From NCBI GenBank assembly GCA_035412805.1, contig DAONVO010000001.1:27954-91953 (forward strand): 64,000 nucleotides of DNA, written 5' to 3'. This document shows, piece after piece, positions 43,887-53,151 of the stretch. The position numbers were made by a program, and so were the translations under genes. The notes below the pieces were generated by a model. It ran no database searches. It worked only from the letters and a program-made list of their open reading frames with translations, and was not told the origin of the DNA. Numbering within the stretch: position 1 is the stretch's first letter; every line of letters begins with the position of its first letter. Source of the stretch: DTU018 sp029550685. Its GTDB lineage: Bacteria > Bacillota > Syntrophomonadia > Syntrophomonadales > Syntrophomonadaceae.

Positions 43887-45254
43887 TTAATTGTTTAGTG
43901 CATGAATAGGTGCTGGAATCCGTCCCTTGCGGGCTACAAATTTCGCCGGGGAAAAAGAGTTAATCTTCATTACCGGAGCTTTGCCCAGCAGTCCTCCGAA
44001 CTCAACCCAGTCTCCTTCGGATTTGCCAGGTGCAGGAATTAATCTGACTGCAGTAGTCTTGCGGTTAATCATACCAATAGCGGCTTCATCAGCGATAATC
44101 GCTGATATTATATCGGCACTGGTGTCACCAGGAATGGCTATCATATCTAAGCCTACCGAACATACACAGGTCATGGCCTCCAGTTTCTCGATAGTCAACG
44201 CTCCTGCTTCTACGGCATCTATCATCCCTGCGTCCTCGCTGACCGGAATGAATGCTCCTGATAATCCTCCTACATAAGAAGAGGCCATAGCGCCTCCTTT
44301 TTTAACTGCATCATTAAGCATAGCCAGTGCGGCTGTACTGCCATGAGCACCGACCCGTTCCAAACCCATAGCTTCCAAGATATCGGCTACGCTGTCCCCT
44401 ATTGCCGGGGTAGGTGCCAGGGATAAATCAACGATGCCAAATGGCACCTGCAGCCGCTGGGAAGCAACCCGGCCTACTAATTCACCGGCCCGGGTTACTT
44501 TAAAGGCGGTCTTTTTTATTACGTTGGCCAATTCCCCCAGGTCCAGGTCAGGATGCCTGCGGACCACGTTGAGGACTACACCAGGTCCGCTGACCCCAAT
44601 ATTTAAAGTACACTCAGGTTCCCCGGGACCATGAAAGGCTCCTGCCATAAAAGGATTATCCTCAACTGCGTTGCAAAATACCACCAATTTGGCACATCCC
44701 AGACCGTCTCGATCCGCAGTTAGTTCAGCGGTCTTTTTGATAATCTGACCCATATAGTAAACTGCATCCATATTAATTCCTGCTTTGGTAGTGGCTACAT
44801 TGACCGCAGAACATACTCTCTCCGTTTCAGCCAAGGTCTGGGGAATAGCATCCAGCAAAGCCAAGTCTCCCTTAGTAAAACCTTTGTGTACCAGAGCAGA
44901 AAACCCTCCGATAAAATTAACTCCTACCTCGGCAGCGGCCCGGTCAAGATATTGTCCAACTAGTATCATATCGTCCCGGTCAAAGCCGTCTCCAACCATG
45001 GCCACCGGGGTCACTGATATGCGTTTGTTTATAATAGGAATACCGTACTCCTTGGCGATTTCATCACCCACCGGCACTAAATTCCTGGCAAAGCGCACTA
45101 TTTTATCGTAAATCTTTTGGCCGGTACGTTCACCGTCTTCAGCGCGGCAGTCTTGGATATTAATACCCATGGTAATGGTACGAATATCGAGGTTTTCCGT
45201 TTGCACCATGTGTACGGTTTCCAATATCTCATCTTTATTAATATGGAATGGCAT
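43887..45254 (-). CDS. PFL-like family protein (UPF0210/DUF711)
   Basis: A 455-aa cytoplasmic protein of the UPF0210 family, related in sequence to the pyruvate formate-lyase fold but of unproven activity. Features are a Gly-rich SGPGVVLNVVRRHPD segment near 228-242, the GAHGSTAALAMLNDAVKKGG segment, and several conserved Cys. It follows an ACT-domain gene by 15 nt, a pairing seen in many Firmicutes and Archaea. No glycyl-radical motif is visible. Confidence 0.85.
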   Translation of the reverse strand: MPFHINKDEILETVHMVQTENLDIRTITMGINIQDCRAEDGERTGQKIYDKIVRFARNLVPVGDEIAKEYGIPIINKRISVTPVAMVGDGFDRDDMILVGQYLDRAAAEVGVNFIGGFSALVHKGFTKGDLALLDAIPQTLAETERVCSAVNVATTKAGINMDAVYYMGQIIKKTAELTADRDGLGCAKLVVFCNAVEDNPFMAGAFHGPGEPECTLNIGVSGPGVVLNVVRRHPDLDLGELANVIKKTAFKVTRAGELVGRVASQRLQVPFGIVDLSLAPTPAIGDSVADILEAMGLERVGAHGSTAALAMLNDAVKKGGAMASSYVGGLSGAFIPVSEDAGMIDAVEAGALTIEKLEAMTCVCSVGLDMIAIPGDTSADIISAIIADEAAIGMINRKTTAVRLIPAPGKSEGDWVEFGGLLGKAPVMKINSFSPAKFVARKGRIPAPIHALNN

Positions 45255-45269
45255 GCGATCCCTCCGCAG

Positions 45270-45551
45270 TTATATGCGATGCATAAAGTTGAATATATCT
45301 TCATGCTGCACCGTTACCTGCAAACCCAGCTCTTTGCCTTTCCCGGTGAGCATATCCCTGAGTATACCCAGTTCCACCTTGCTGTGGCTAGTGTCAACTA
45401 CCATAACCATAGTAAAGAATTCCTGCACAATAGTCTGGCTAATGTCCAATATATTAACACCAGCCTCAGCAAGAATGTTGGCAATGGCAGCAATAATGCC
45501 AACTCTGTCGAGCCCCAGCACAGTAATTATAACTCTCTTGCCTTCTTCCAC
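45270..45551 (-). CDS. ACT-domain protein (UPF0237)
   Basis: A single ACT domain in 93 aa; the N-terminal half reads RVIITVLGLDRVGIIAAIAN. ACT domains bind amino acids or other small ligands. The gene starts with GTG at 45551 behind AGGAGG and lies between ileS and the UPF0210 gene. It may be the ligand sensor of its neighbour; that is inferred from co-location. Confidence 0.88.
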   Translation of the reverse strand: MEEGKRVIITVLGLDRVGIIAAIANILAEAGVNILDISQTIVQEFFTMVMVVDTSHSKVELGILRDMLTGKGKELGLQVTVQHEDIFNFMHRI

Positions 45552-45562
45552 CTGCTTGCCTC

Positions 45563-48346
45563 CTAGCTTTCCAAAGTTCCCACCACTTCAGTACACCGGC
45601 TGCATAACGCCGGTTTTCCTTCTTCGGTGGGGACACTGGTATCAATAATCCAGCAGCGTTCACATTTGCCGCCCTGGGCTGGCTCAACTGCCACCCAAAC
45701 ACCTTCTACATTTTCCAAACTAACCACCTGATCAACCGGTGGTTGACCGTTTACCAAATGAAGGTGGGAAACTATGAACAGCTTTTCTAACCCGGCGGTG
45801 TCTTTCAGCAGATTATACCATTCATCATTAGCATAGACCGTAACAGCCGCAGCCAAAGAGTGGCCTATAATCTTGCGGGTACGGGCTTCCTCCAGAGCTT
45901 TGGTTACCACTTCACGAACTTTCAAAACCTTATCTATCCTCTGTTCCAAAGCTTCATCCAGGTAAGCTTCGTTTTCCTCCGGCCAGGTCAGAAGCTGCAC
46001 GCTCTCAGGCTGATCATCCCTTCGCAGGTAACTCCATATTTCTTCGGTAGTGAAGGCCAGGATAGGGGTAAGCATAACCACCAGGTGATTGATCAACTGG
46101 TACAGGACCGTCTGGGCTGCTCTTCTTTGGGGATCATCAGGACGACTGCAGTACAGGGTATCTTTCAGCACGTCAAAATAGATATTGCTCATGTCCACAG
46201 TGCAGAAATTATGAATGGAATGGAATACAATATGGAATTCATAATCCTGATATGCACGGGTTACCCGGCGCAGTAGTTTTTCCAGTTTCGTCAATGCCCA
46301 TCGATCCAGTTCACCCAGCTTCTCATAAGGTACCCGATCCTTAGCATAATCAAAATCGTACAGGTTACCAAGGATGAAGCGGCAGGTATTGCGAATCTTT
46401 CTATAGGCTTCAGCACTCTGGCGGATAATATTTTCCGACACAGCAACATCGGAGCGGTAGTCAGCTGATGATACCCATAACCGCAATATGTCGGCTCCCA
46501 GTTCGGCGGTCATTTTCAAAGGATCTACCACATTACCTAAGGACTTGGACATTTTGCGCCCCTGTTCATCAACTACGAAACCATGGGTAAGTACTATGCG
46601 ATAAGGAGCTGTACCTCTGACCGCAACCGCAGTGGACAAGGATGAATTAAACCATCCCCGGTGCTGGTCACTGCCCTCCAGGTACATGTCTGCCGGCCAC
46701 CTTAGATCCGGATAAGTCTCCAATACTCCCATGTGACTGGAACCGGAATCGAACCAAACATCCATGATATCGGTTTCTTTGCTGAACTTCTCTGCCCCGC
46801 AGTGTGGGCAGGTAAATCCATCCGGCAGCAGGTCTTTAGCTTCTTTCATAAACCAGATATCTGATCCATGCTCAGCAAACAGGTCACTGATACGGGTAAT
46901 GGTCTCATCATTAATAACCGGCTCACCGCAGCTATCACAGTAGAAAATGGGAATAGGAACTCCCCAGGTACGCTGGCGGGATATGCACCAGTCACCCCGA
47001 TCGCGGACCATGTTGAAAATTCTGTCCCTTCCCCAGGAAGGAATCCACTGTACTTCATCGATGGCCTGCAAGGCAGCTTGCCGGAAACCATCAATGGAGG
47101 CAAACCACTGCTCAGTAGCCCGGTATATAATGGGGTGTTTGCAGCGCCAGCAGAAGGGATATTGGTGCTGCAAATTGCTGGCATTCAGCAGAGCATCCTT
47201 TTCCTTTAATTTTTCTATTACCTGCTGGTTGGCATCGTGCACATATAAGCCGGTAAAAGGCTGGGCTTCTTCCGTAAAACAGCCCCGATCATCCACCGGC
47301 GATAATACCGGCAGCCCATATTCGCGTCCCACATAAAAGTCATCCTCACCATGTCCGGGCGCGGTGTGTACGCATCCGGTACCAGCATCCAGGGTCACAT
47401 GTTTGCCCAATATGACCAGGGAATCCCGGTCAATAAAGGGATGGCGGCATACAGCCCGCTCCAACTGCTTACCTTTGCATTCACTTAAAACCTGGTAATC
47501 GGACCATCCTAGTTTTTCAGCCACTTCGGGAAGCAGCCCTTTGGCAATTACATATTTTTCGTTGTTGGCAGCTACTACTACGTACTCAAAATCAGGATGA
47601 ACCGCGATACCCATATTGGCAGGCAGGGTCCAGGGTGTGGTAGTCCAGATAACCACAAAGCTATCCGGAGGTATAACTCCCTTTCCATCTTTAACCGGAA
47701 ATTTGACGTAAATAGAAGGAGAGGTTTTTTCCCCATATTCCACCTCAGCTTCTGCCAGGGCAGTTTCACAATCACCACACCAGTAAACCGGTTTAAGCCC
47801 TTTATAGATATAGCCTTTCTTGGCCATTTCTCCAAACACTTTAATCTGAATAGCTTCAAACTCAGGTTTCAAAGTTAAGTAAGGGTTATCCCAGTCACCC
47901 CGAACTCCTAGCCTCTTAAACTGCTCCCTTTGCAGGTCTACATATTTTAAGGCGTAATCCCGGCAGTGCCGGCGGAATTCAACAACATCGGTCCGGTGAC
48001 GGTCTATGCCAAGATTTTTGATGGCCTGCTGCTCAATGGGCAGACCATGAGTATCCCATCCTGGTACATAGGGACTGTCATACCCGAACATTGACCAGAA
48101 TTTTACGATAATATCTTTCAAAACTTTATTCAAAGTATGGCCTAAATGGATATCACCGTTAGCATAAGGAGGGCCATCATGCAAAATGAACTGCGGCTTA
48201 CCGGCATTAGCTTTCTGAACCTGGTGATAAATATCGATACTGTCCCAAAATTTTAGTATTTCTGGCTCCCGATTGGGGAGATTTGCCCGCATAGGAAAAT
48301 CGGTGCGGGGCAGATTCAGAGTTGCATCGTATTTACCTTTAGCCAT
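45563..48346 (-). CDS. ileS: Isoleucyl-tRNA synthetase
   Basis: A class I synthetase that charges tRNA-Ile and edits Val. The HIGH motif is HLGH in YANGDIHLGHTLNK, and KMSKS is in GRKMSKSLGN. A C-terminal Cys4 zinc site ends the protein (CERCW and CSRC). I chose ATG 48346 with AAGGTGG upstream; a TTG three codons earlier touches the ribosome-binding site. About 927 aa, bacterial length. A T-box leader controls it. Confidence 0.96.
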   Translation of the reverse strand: MAKGKYDATLNLPRTDFPMRANLPNREPEILKFWDSIDIYHQVQKANAGKPQFILHDGPPYANGDIHLGHTLNKVLKDIIVKFWSMFGYDSPYVPGWDTHGLPIEQQAIKNLGIDRHRTDVVEFRRHCRDYALKYVDLQREQFKRLGVRGDWDNPYLTLKPEFEAIQIKVFGEMAKKGYIYKGLKPVYWCGDCETALAEAEVEYGEKTSPSIYVKFPVKDGKGVIPPDSFVVIWTTTPWTLPANMGIAVHPDFEYVVVAANNEKYVIAKGLLPEVAEKLGWSDYQVLSECKGKQLERAVCRHPFIDRDSLVILGKHVTLDAGTGCVHTAPGHGEDDFYVGREYGLPVLSPVDDRGCFTEEAQPFTGLYVHDANQQVIEKLKEKDALLNASNLQHQYPFCWRCKHPIIYRATEQWFASIDGFRQAALQAIDEVQWIPSWGRDRIFNMVRDRGDWCISRQRTWGVPIPIFYCDSCGEPVINDETITRISDLFAEHGSDIWFMKEAKDLLPDGFTCPHCGAEKFSKETDIMDVWFDSGSSHMGVLETYPDLRWPADMYLEGSDQHRGWFNSSLSTAVAVRGTAPYRIVLTHGFVVDEQGRKMSKSLGNVVDPLKMTAELGADILRLWVSSADYRSDVAVSENIIRQSAEAYRKIRNTCRFILGNLYDFDYAKDRVPYEKLGELDRWALTKLEKLLRRVTRAYQDYEFHIVFHSIHNFCTVDMSNIYFDVLKDTLYCSRPDDPQRRAAQTVLYQLINHLVVMLTPILAFTTEEIWSYLRRDDQPESVQLLTWPEENEAYLDEALEQRIDKVLKVREVVTKALEEARTRKIIGHSLAAAVTVYANDEWYNLLKDTAGLEKLFIVSHLHLVNGQPPVDQVVSLENVEGVWVAVEPAQGGKCERCWIIDTSVPTEEGKPALCSRCTEVVGTLES

Positions 48347-48397
48347 CTTGATCAAACCACCTTAATCTTTAAGTCTTTAGAAGTCTTTCCCTAAATA

Positions 48398-48431
48398 TAA
48401 AAAACCTTTCCTCCAACAAGGGACGAAAGGT
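48398..48431 (-). terminator. T-box terminator hairpin of ileS
   Basis: Stem ACCTTTC/GAAAGGT (48404-48410, 48425-48431), followed by TTTTTT on the minus strand. It lies just downstream of the conserved T-box sequence and can be displaced by the antiterminator. Confidence 0.85.
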
Positions 48432-48650
48432 ATGCTTCCGCGGTACCACCCTAATAGCACTGTTATGCCGCTCATGCTCTTAACGCGAGTAACGTTCTGC
48501 TCTACTAACAGTATACTGCTTTCGAACAGAAGGTTCCCAGGTGATTTTCAGCCCGGCTCCTGTGTCCGGTTTCCACCTGCCCGAACTCTCTGTCCCAGTT
48601 TAACCAAGCCTACTCTCCTGATCATCACCAAATATTAGTTGCTTGTAACA
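48398..48650 (-). promoter_or_regulatory. T-box riboswitch leader of ileS
   Basis: The conserved T-box sequence AGGGTGGTACCGCGGAAGC is at 48452-48434 on the minus strand. Stem I contains AGAGAGT and a GGTGGAAACC loop. The likely specifier codon is ATC (Ile) at 48545-48543 in the string GAAAATCACC. Uncharged tRNA-Ile should pair with it and stabilise the antiterminator, so ileS is expressed when isoleucine is short. Confidence 0.9.
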
Positions 48651-48830
48651 AAAATCGTTACTAAATTGTAGCATATCACTTGCGGCTGTACAACTACAGC
48701 CCAATTTTTTCAGAACAGACAACGTAACCGCTAAAAGAGACTACTTATAATACATGGGAGATTTCAAGAAACGGGATGAGAAACCTACATAGCAGATATA
48801 CATTTAATTAGTATTAATGGAGGTAAGGAA

Positions 48831-48990
48831 ATGCTTACTTATTTTTATAATATGGCTAATAGAATAGAGAAGCTCCTCGAAGCCGTGATAGAAATGAACA
48901 GCAAGCAAGTATGATTTGCTGCTGGTGAAGCTGGATAGAATAGAAGCAAATGTACCCTCTCATCAGGCTTTGCTCTGCTGCTTAAAATAA
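48831..48990 (+). pseudogene. Frameshifted small coiled-coil gene
   Basis: GGAGG lies 6 nt before an ATG at 48831. The open frame runs 27 codons to TGA at 48912-48914 (peptide MLTYFYNMANRIEKLLEAV and a further 8 residues). The string CAAGCAAG at 48902-48909 is a tandem 4-base repeat. Without one copy the frame continues as KYDLLLVKLDRIEANV to TAA at 48988, forming a single heptad-like coiled coil. I infer a slippage insertion that broke the gene, or a switchable frame. The tail overlaps the end of nth on the other strand. Confidence 0.5.
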
Positions 48991-49601
48991 TAGCACTGGT
49001 TGTTCAGCACACAGCTGTGGCATTTCGGCTTACGGGCTTTGCAGACCTGCCGGCCATGCCAGATCAATAGATGATGGGCCTGATTCCATTGCTCAGGGCT
49101 GATAATTTCCTTTAGTTTCTTCTCTGTATTGTTCCGGTCTTTGCTGTTAACCATCCCCAAACGATTGGCCACTCGATGAACATGTGTATCCACCCCAAGC
49201 CCTGGTCCACCAAATCCAACGGCTATAACTACATTAGCCGTTTTGCGCCCTACTCCCGGCAGTTCTAAAAGCTGCTCAAATCTGCCCGGAACCTGGCCTC
49301 CATATTTATTTACCAGTATTTGTGCCATATTTTTTAGGTTACGGGCTTTACTATGATAAAGGCCTACGCTTTTAATCATTTCTTCCAGTTCATCGATGCC
49401 AGCTTCTGCCATAGCATAAGTATCTGGATACCTGGAAAATAAAGCTGGAGTTACCCGGTTAACCTGCTGATCAGTAGATTGCGCAGATAGTACTACCGCC
49501 ACCAGCAATTCGAATAAACTGTGGTAGTTTAGCTGAGTTCCGGCCCCTGGATATTCTTGCTGTAACAGTTCCAATACAGATTCAGCTTGCTGCTTGGACA
49601 T
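48963..49601 (-). CDS. nth: Endonuclease III
   Basis: A DNA glycosylase/AP lyase for oxidised pyrimidines. The helix-hairpin-helix LPGVGRKTANVV provides the catalytic Lys region, and a later Asp lies in GVDTHVHRV. The [4Fe-4S] loop C-x6-C-x2-C-x5-C is intact near the C-terminus. 212 aa, standard. It stands alone between the ABC transporter and the micro-gene. Confidence 0.95.
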   Translation of the reverse strand: MSKQQAESVLELLQQEYPGAGTQLNYHSLFELLVAVVLSAQSTDQQVNRVTPALFSRYPDTYAMAEAGIDELEEMIKSVGLYHSKARNLKNMAQILVNKYGGQVPGRFEQLLELPGVGRKTANVVIAVGFGGPGLGVDTHVHRVANRLGMVNSKDRNNTEKKLKEIISPEQWNQAHHLLIWHGRQVCKARKPKCHSCVLNNQCYYFKQQSKA

Positions 49602-49636
49602 TGTTTAGCGTATTCCTTTCTTTCATCATGAAATTA

Positions 49637-49657
49637 GGGGATTGGTCGCCCAATCCC
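49637..49657. terminator. Possible terminator between glnQ-like gene and nth
   Basis: A 9-bp stem GGGGATTGG/CCAATCCCC with a 3-nt loop lies in the 79-nt gap. The T-run is poor on the minus strand (CTAATTTCAT), so it may be a weak terminator or a stabilising stem. Confidence 0.5.
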
Positions 49658-49680
49658 CCGGTTTGCTGTTAATTTTGCTG

Positions 49681-50409
49681 CTAAAATGATAATACTTTAC
49701 TCAAAAAAGATTGGGTACGTGGATTTTGTGGGTTATCAAATATTTGGGAAGGAGTACCTTCTTCCACAATCATACCTTCATCCATAAATACCACCCGATC
49801 TCCTACTTCCCGGGCAAACCCCATCTCATGGGTTACTACCACCATAGTCATGCCCTCAGTAGCGAGATCCTTCATAACAGCTAAAACCTCACCTACCATT
49901 TCCGGATCTAAAGCTGAGGTAGGTTCATCAAAAAGCATTACTTTTGGCTGCATGGCCAAAGCTCTGGCTATAGCCACTCGCTGTTTCTGCCCACCAGAAA
50001 GATTATTGGGATATACATGAGCCTTATCAACCAAGCCCACTTTTCTTAACAGTTCCATGGCCTGGTCACGGGCCTGATCCTTGTCCACTCCTTTAATTTT
50101 TATAGGGGCCATAGTTATATTCTCCAAGGTAGTCTTATGAGGGAACAGGTTAAACAGCTGAAAAACCATGCCAACCTGCTGGCGAATCATGTTTATATCT
50201 GTTTTGGGGTCAGTCAGTTCCTCCCCATCAATATATACATGGCCCCGGTCAACTTTCTCTAACTGATTTATGCACCGCAAAAGAGTGCTTTTTCCGGATC
50301 CGCTGGGACCGATAACACAGACTACTTCCCGGGGAGTTACATTAAAATTAATGCCTTTAAGCACTTCCAGCTTTCCAAAGGACTTATAAACATCAACCAT
50401 TTTTATCAT
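49681..50409 (-). CDS. glnQ: Polar amino acid ABC transporter, ATP-binding protein (GlnQ-like)
   Basis: The ATPase of a PAAT-family importer. Walker A GPSGSGKST, signature LSGGQKQRVAIARALA, Walker B VMLFDEPTSALD and a D-loop are intact. 242 aa. It overlaps the permease gene by 4 nt. The substrate could be glutamine, arginine, cystine or another polar amino acid; sequence alone does not decide. Confidence 0.92.
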   Translation of the reverse strand: MIKMVDVYKSFGKLEVLKGINFNVTPREVVCVIGPSGSGKSTLLRCINQLEKVDRGHVYIDGEELTDPKTDINMIRQQVGMVFQLFNLFPHKTTLENITMAPIKIKGVDKDQARDQAMELLRKVGLVDKAHVYPNNLSGGQKQRVAIARALAMQPKVMLFDEPTSALDPEMVGEVLAVMKDLATEGMTMVVVTHEMGFAREVGDRVVFMDEGMIVEEGTPSQIFDNPQNPRTQSFLSKVLSF

Positions 50410-51110
50410 TCGGTCGCCAGCCTCCTCTCCGCATAATCTCCCAGCATGGATATAGTCTTAGTCATTACCAGATACAGGAGCGATATGGTTCCAAACACCC
50501 AGGTTGCCTGATAGGTATTGGCAAAAACCAGATCACCGCGGTGCATCAATTCAGCCACAGTAATAGCCGAAACCAGAGAACTATCCTTCAGCAGGGCAAT
50601 AAATTCATTTATCAGCGGAGGTATGACCACCTTAAATGCCTGGGGTAAAATTACCAAAACCATGGCTTGACGTTCGTTCATTCCCAGGGAGCGAGCTGCC
50701 TCCATCTGTCCCTTGTCAATAGCTTGAATACCTGCTCTCAAGATCTCGGCAATGTAGGCACCGCTGTTTAATCCTAAAGCTATTATAGCCGATGAAAGAG
50801 AATCATTATCATAAATCAAAGGCAGGACTCCAAAGTAGAGCAGGAATATCTGCACAAAAAGCGGAGTACCTCGAAAGAAATCAATATAAGCTGTGGATAT
50901 TCCGTATATAATCTTATTCTTAGACAGCTTGCCCAGACCGGCAAATAGGCCTAAAACCATTCCCATAGCTACAGATAAAGCGGTAATAAAAATAGTGTAC
51001 CAGGCTCCGCCAAGGAAATATACAAAATTCTTGGCTACTACCTTAAAACCAGCAGATGAAGTAATTGCATCTAATATTGCCAGTCCAAATGTAGAGTCTA
51101 ATAGTGGCAT
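50406..51110 (-). CDS. Polar amino acid ABC transporter permease
   Basis: A membrane subunit with about five helices and the EAA-type loop ARSLGMNERQAMVLVILPQA that docks the ATPase. 234 aa. The start has AGGAGG nearby. It lies between the binding-protein gene and the ATPase gene and probably forms a homodimer, since no second permease is present. Confidence 0.92.
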   Translation of the reverse strand: MPLLDSTFGLAILDAITSSAGFKVVAKNFVYFLGGAWYTIFITALSVAMGMVLGLFAGLGKLSKNKIIYGISTAYIDFFRGTPLFVQIFLLYFGVLPLIYDNDSLSSAIIALGLNSGAYIAEILRAGIQAIDKGQMEAARSLGMNERQAMVLVILPQAFKVVIPPLINEFIALLKDSSLVSAITVAELMHRGDLVFANTYQATWVFGTISLLYLVMTKTISMLGDYAERRLATE

Positions 51111-51138
51111 AAGGTGTTTCCTCCTACCCGAACATAGT

Positions 51139-51164
51139 GAAAGCGCGAAGGTGCTCGCGCTTTC
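51139..51164 (-). terminator. Intra-operon hairpin between binding protein and permease
   Basis: A perfect 9-bp stem GAAAGCGCG/CGCGCTTTC with an 8-nt loop lies after the binding-protein stop. The T-run is absent, so partial termination or protection of the upstream message is more likely, giving an excess of binding protein. Confidence 0.6.
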
Positions 51165-51194
51165 AACCTAATTAATTTTACCTATTTTTTTGAA

Positions 51195-51989
51195 TTAGAA
51201 CCACTTGGAATAAATTTCATCGTAGGTGCCATTTTCCTTTAATTTAGCCAAACCTTCGTTTAAAGCCTTGAGAAGCTCTGCGTTACCCTTTTTCACAGCT
51301 ATACCATACTGGTCGTCAGCCGAGAAAATATCACCTACCATTTTAGCATTAGTATCAGTAGCTGTCTTTAAGTAATAAGCAGTTACCGGATGATCATTAA
51401 CAACAGCATCCACACCGCCTTTTTCCAATTCCATAAAAGCTGCTCCGATATCGTCAAAGATACGTACTTCTGTGCTGGCATCTGCCTTTTTCACTTCTTC
51501 GCAGTAAGCTGCCCCAATGGTTCCATTCTGAGCGGCCAGCTTCTTGCCCTTCAGATCTTCGGTACTCTGAATGTCCTGGTTATCCTTGTGTACAGCGATG
51601 ATTAAACCAGCATCAAAATAGGATTCAGTAAAATCAACTGATTCCAAACGGTCCGGGGTAATGGACATACCGGCAATAGCTGCATCGATCTTACCGCTTT
51701 GAACTGATGGAACCAAAGCCTTAAAATCCATGTGTTTAATTTCGACTTCAAATCCCTGAACTTCACCAATGGCCCGGATTAAGTCCATATCAAAACCAGT
51801 GAAATCATTGCCCTCCTGCATTTCAAAAGGCGGGAACGTAGCATTGGTACCTACTACCAATTTCTTAGCTTCCGAGGGTCCTGGTTCAGACTGGGCATCG
51901 TTCTTATCCTGTCCACTGCATCCTACTAAGGCAAAAGCCATAATAAGGACCAACAAGCCGGCCAGCATTAACTTTACAAAATTTCTCAT
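51195..51989 (-). CDS. Polar amino acid ABC transporter substrate-binding lipoprotein
   Basis: A type II signal peptide, with hydrophobic residues 7-22 and lipobox LVGC (Cys24), anchors the protein outside the membrane. A bacterial SBP_bac_3 domain follows, with KKLVVGTNATFPPFE and FTGFDMDLIRAI. 264 aa. It is the first gene of the importer operon; LspA in this window would process it. Ligand specificity is unknown. Confidence 0.93.
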   Translation of the reverse strand: MRNFVKLMLAGLLVLIMAFALVGCSGQDKNDAQSEPGPSEAKKLVVGTNATFPPFEMQEGNDFTGFDMDLIRAIGEVQGFEVEIKHMDFKALVPSVQSGKIDAAIAGMSITPDRLESVDFTESYFDAGLIIAVHKDNQDIQSTEDLKGKKLAAQNGTIGAAYCEEVKKADASTEVRIFDDIGAAFMELEKGGVDAVVNDHPVTAYYLKTATDTNAKMVGDIFSADDQYGIAVKKGNAELLKALNEGLAKLKENGTYDEIYSKWF

Positions 51990-52175
51990 TTAACCCGCAC
52001 TCTCCTTTGTTTGTTCAATACCTTAAACGTTGCAGTCTGAAATAATTATACAAACTGCTGCATGAAACTACAATCTTTAATTGATTTATTCCCCGCTCAT
52101 TTACTAGGTATGTGGTATGATAATGCTTGGGCATTTCGCAAACCATGTATTAACTATGCATTAAGGAAGAAAGAC

Positions 52176-53081
52176 ATGACACCTAAGTTACTTAGCAAAC
52201 GTACCGGAGCCGAACTTAGCATGTTGGTAGTTGCCTTCATATGGGGCACCACTTTTGTGATCGTTAAGAATGGCCTTAATGATATAGAACCATTTCTATT
52301 TTTGGGATTACGTTTTATTATCGCTTTTCTGGCGTTAGCGGCTGTGGCTGGTACCAAAATTTTTAATGCTCCCCTGACTACCTGGTTAGAAGGTTCCCTG
52401 CTGGGTATTTTTTTATTTATTGGTTATACCTTTCAAACTATCGGTCTGCAGTACACCACATCCTCCAATGCTGGTTTTGTTACCGGTGTAAGTGTGGTAT
52501 TAGTTCCCATAATAGATGCCATACTAAAGAAAACCCGTCCCGCTGTCAGCACCATAGCAACTGTACTGCTGGCAGCCGTAGGTCTCTACCTGTTATCAGT
52601 GCCATCCGGGGGTTTTCATCCCAGTACCGGTGATTTACTGGTTTTGGTATGCGCTTTTGGATTTGCCTTCCACATAGTATTTGTGGATCGCTATTCTTAC
52701 AAACATGATCCTGTCGCAATTACCTCGGTACAGATACTGTTCGTCGGTGTAGTATGCATGGTGCTGGGTCTGACAACTGAAACCTGGCCCCAAAAGTTTA
52801 CCTCCAACGCGGTAACAGCCATTTTGATTACTTCCATTCTGGCTACCTCCCTGGCTTTTCTTTTGCAAAACGCCCTGCAAAAGTACAGTACTCCTACACG
52901 CTTTGCAGTGGTTCTAACCATGGAACCGGTGTTCGCAGCCCTGGCCGGCTATTTATGGGCTAACGAGCTCCTCAGTTCTAGGGCTTTGTTAGGTGCAGCC
53001 TTGATATTATGTTCCATGCTGATCGCCATAATTATCCACTCCGAACCTGCAATTTCATCTTCCAAGGACTACTCTGTATAA
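52176..53081 (+). CDS. EamA/DMT-family transporter
   Basis: About ten transmembrane helices in two EamA repeats (first with IWGTTFVIVKNGL, second with the FVDRYSYKHDPVAITSVQ region onward). I trimmed the start to ATG 52176, which has AAGGAAG at 6 nt; 38 upstream codons from 52062 lack the family fold. About 301 aa, typical of DMT permeases. The substrate is unknown; family members export amino acids or metabolites. It is followed by the MBL gene in the same direction. Confidence 0.85.
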   Translation: MTPKLLSKRTGAELSMLVVAFIWGTTFVIVKNGLNDIEPFLFLGLRFIIAFLALAAVAGTKIFNAPLTTWLEGSLLGIFLFIGYTFQTIGLQYTTSSNAGFVTGVSVVLVPIIDAILKKTRPAVSTIATVLLAAVGLYLLSVPSGGFHPSTGDLLVLVCAFGFAFHIVFVDRYSYKHDPVAITSVQILFVGVVCMVLGLTTETWPQKFTSNAVTAILITSILATSLAFLLQNALQKYSTPTRFAVVLTMEPVFAALAGYLWANELLSSRALLGAALILCSMLIAIIIHSEPAISSSKDYSV

Positions 53082-53151
53082 GCCGTGCTTGCCAAATCCA
53101 GTATTAATCTGTAACTATTAAAGCATATACAGATTATGGGAGGATAATTTA

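Noticed and set aside
52062..52175. 38-codon extension of the EamA protein
   Set aside because: The downstream ATG 52176 has AAGGAAG at good spacing and starts the family-like sequence; the extension has no such site.
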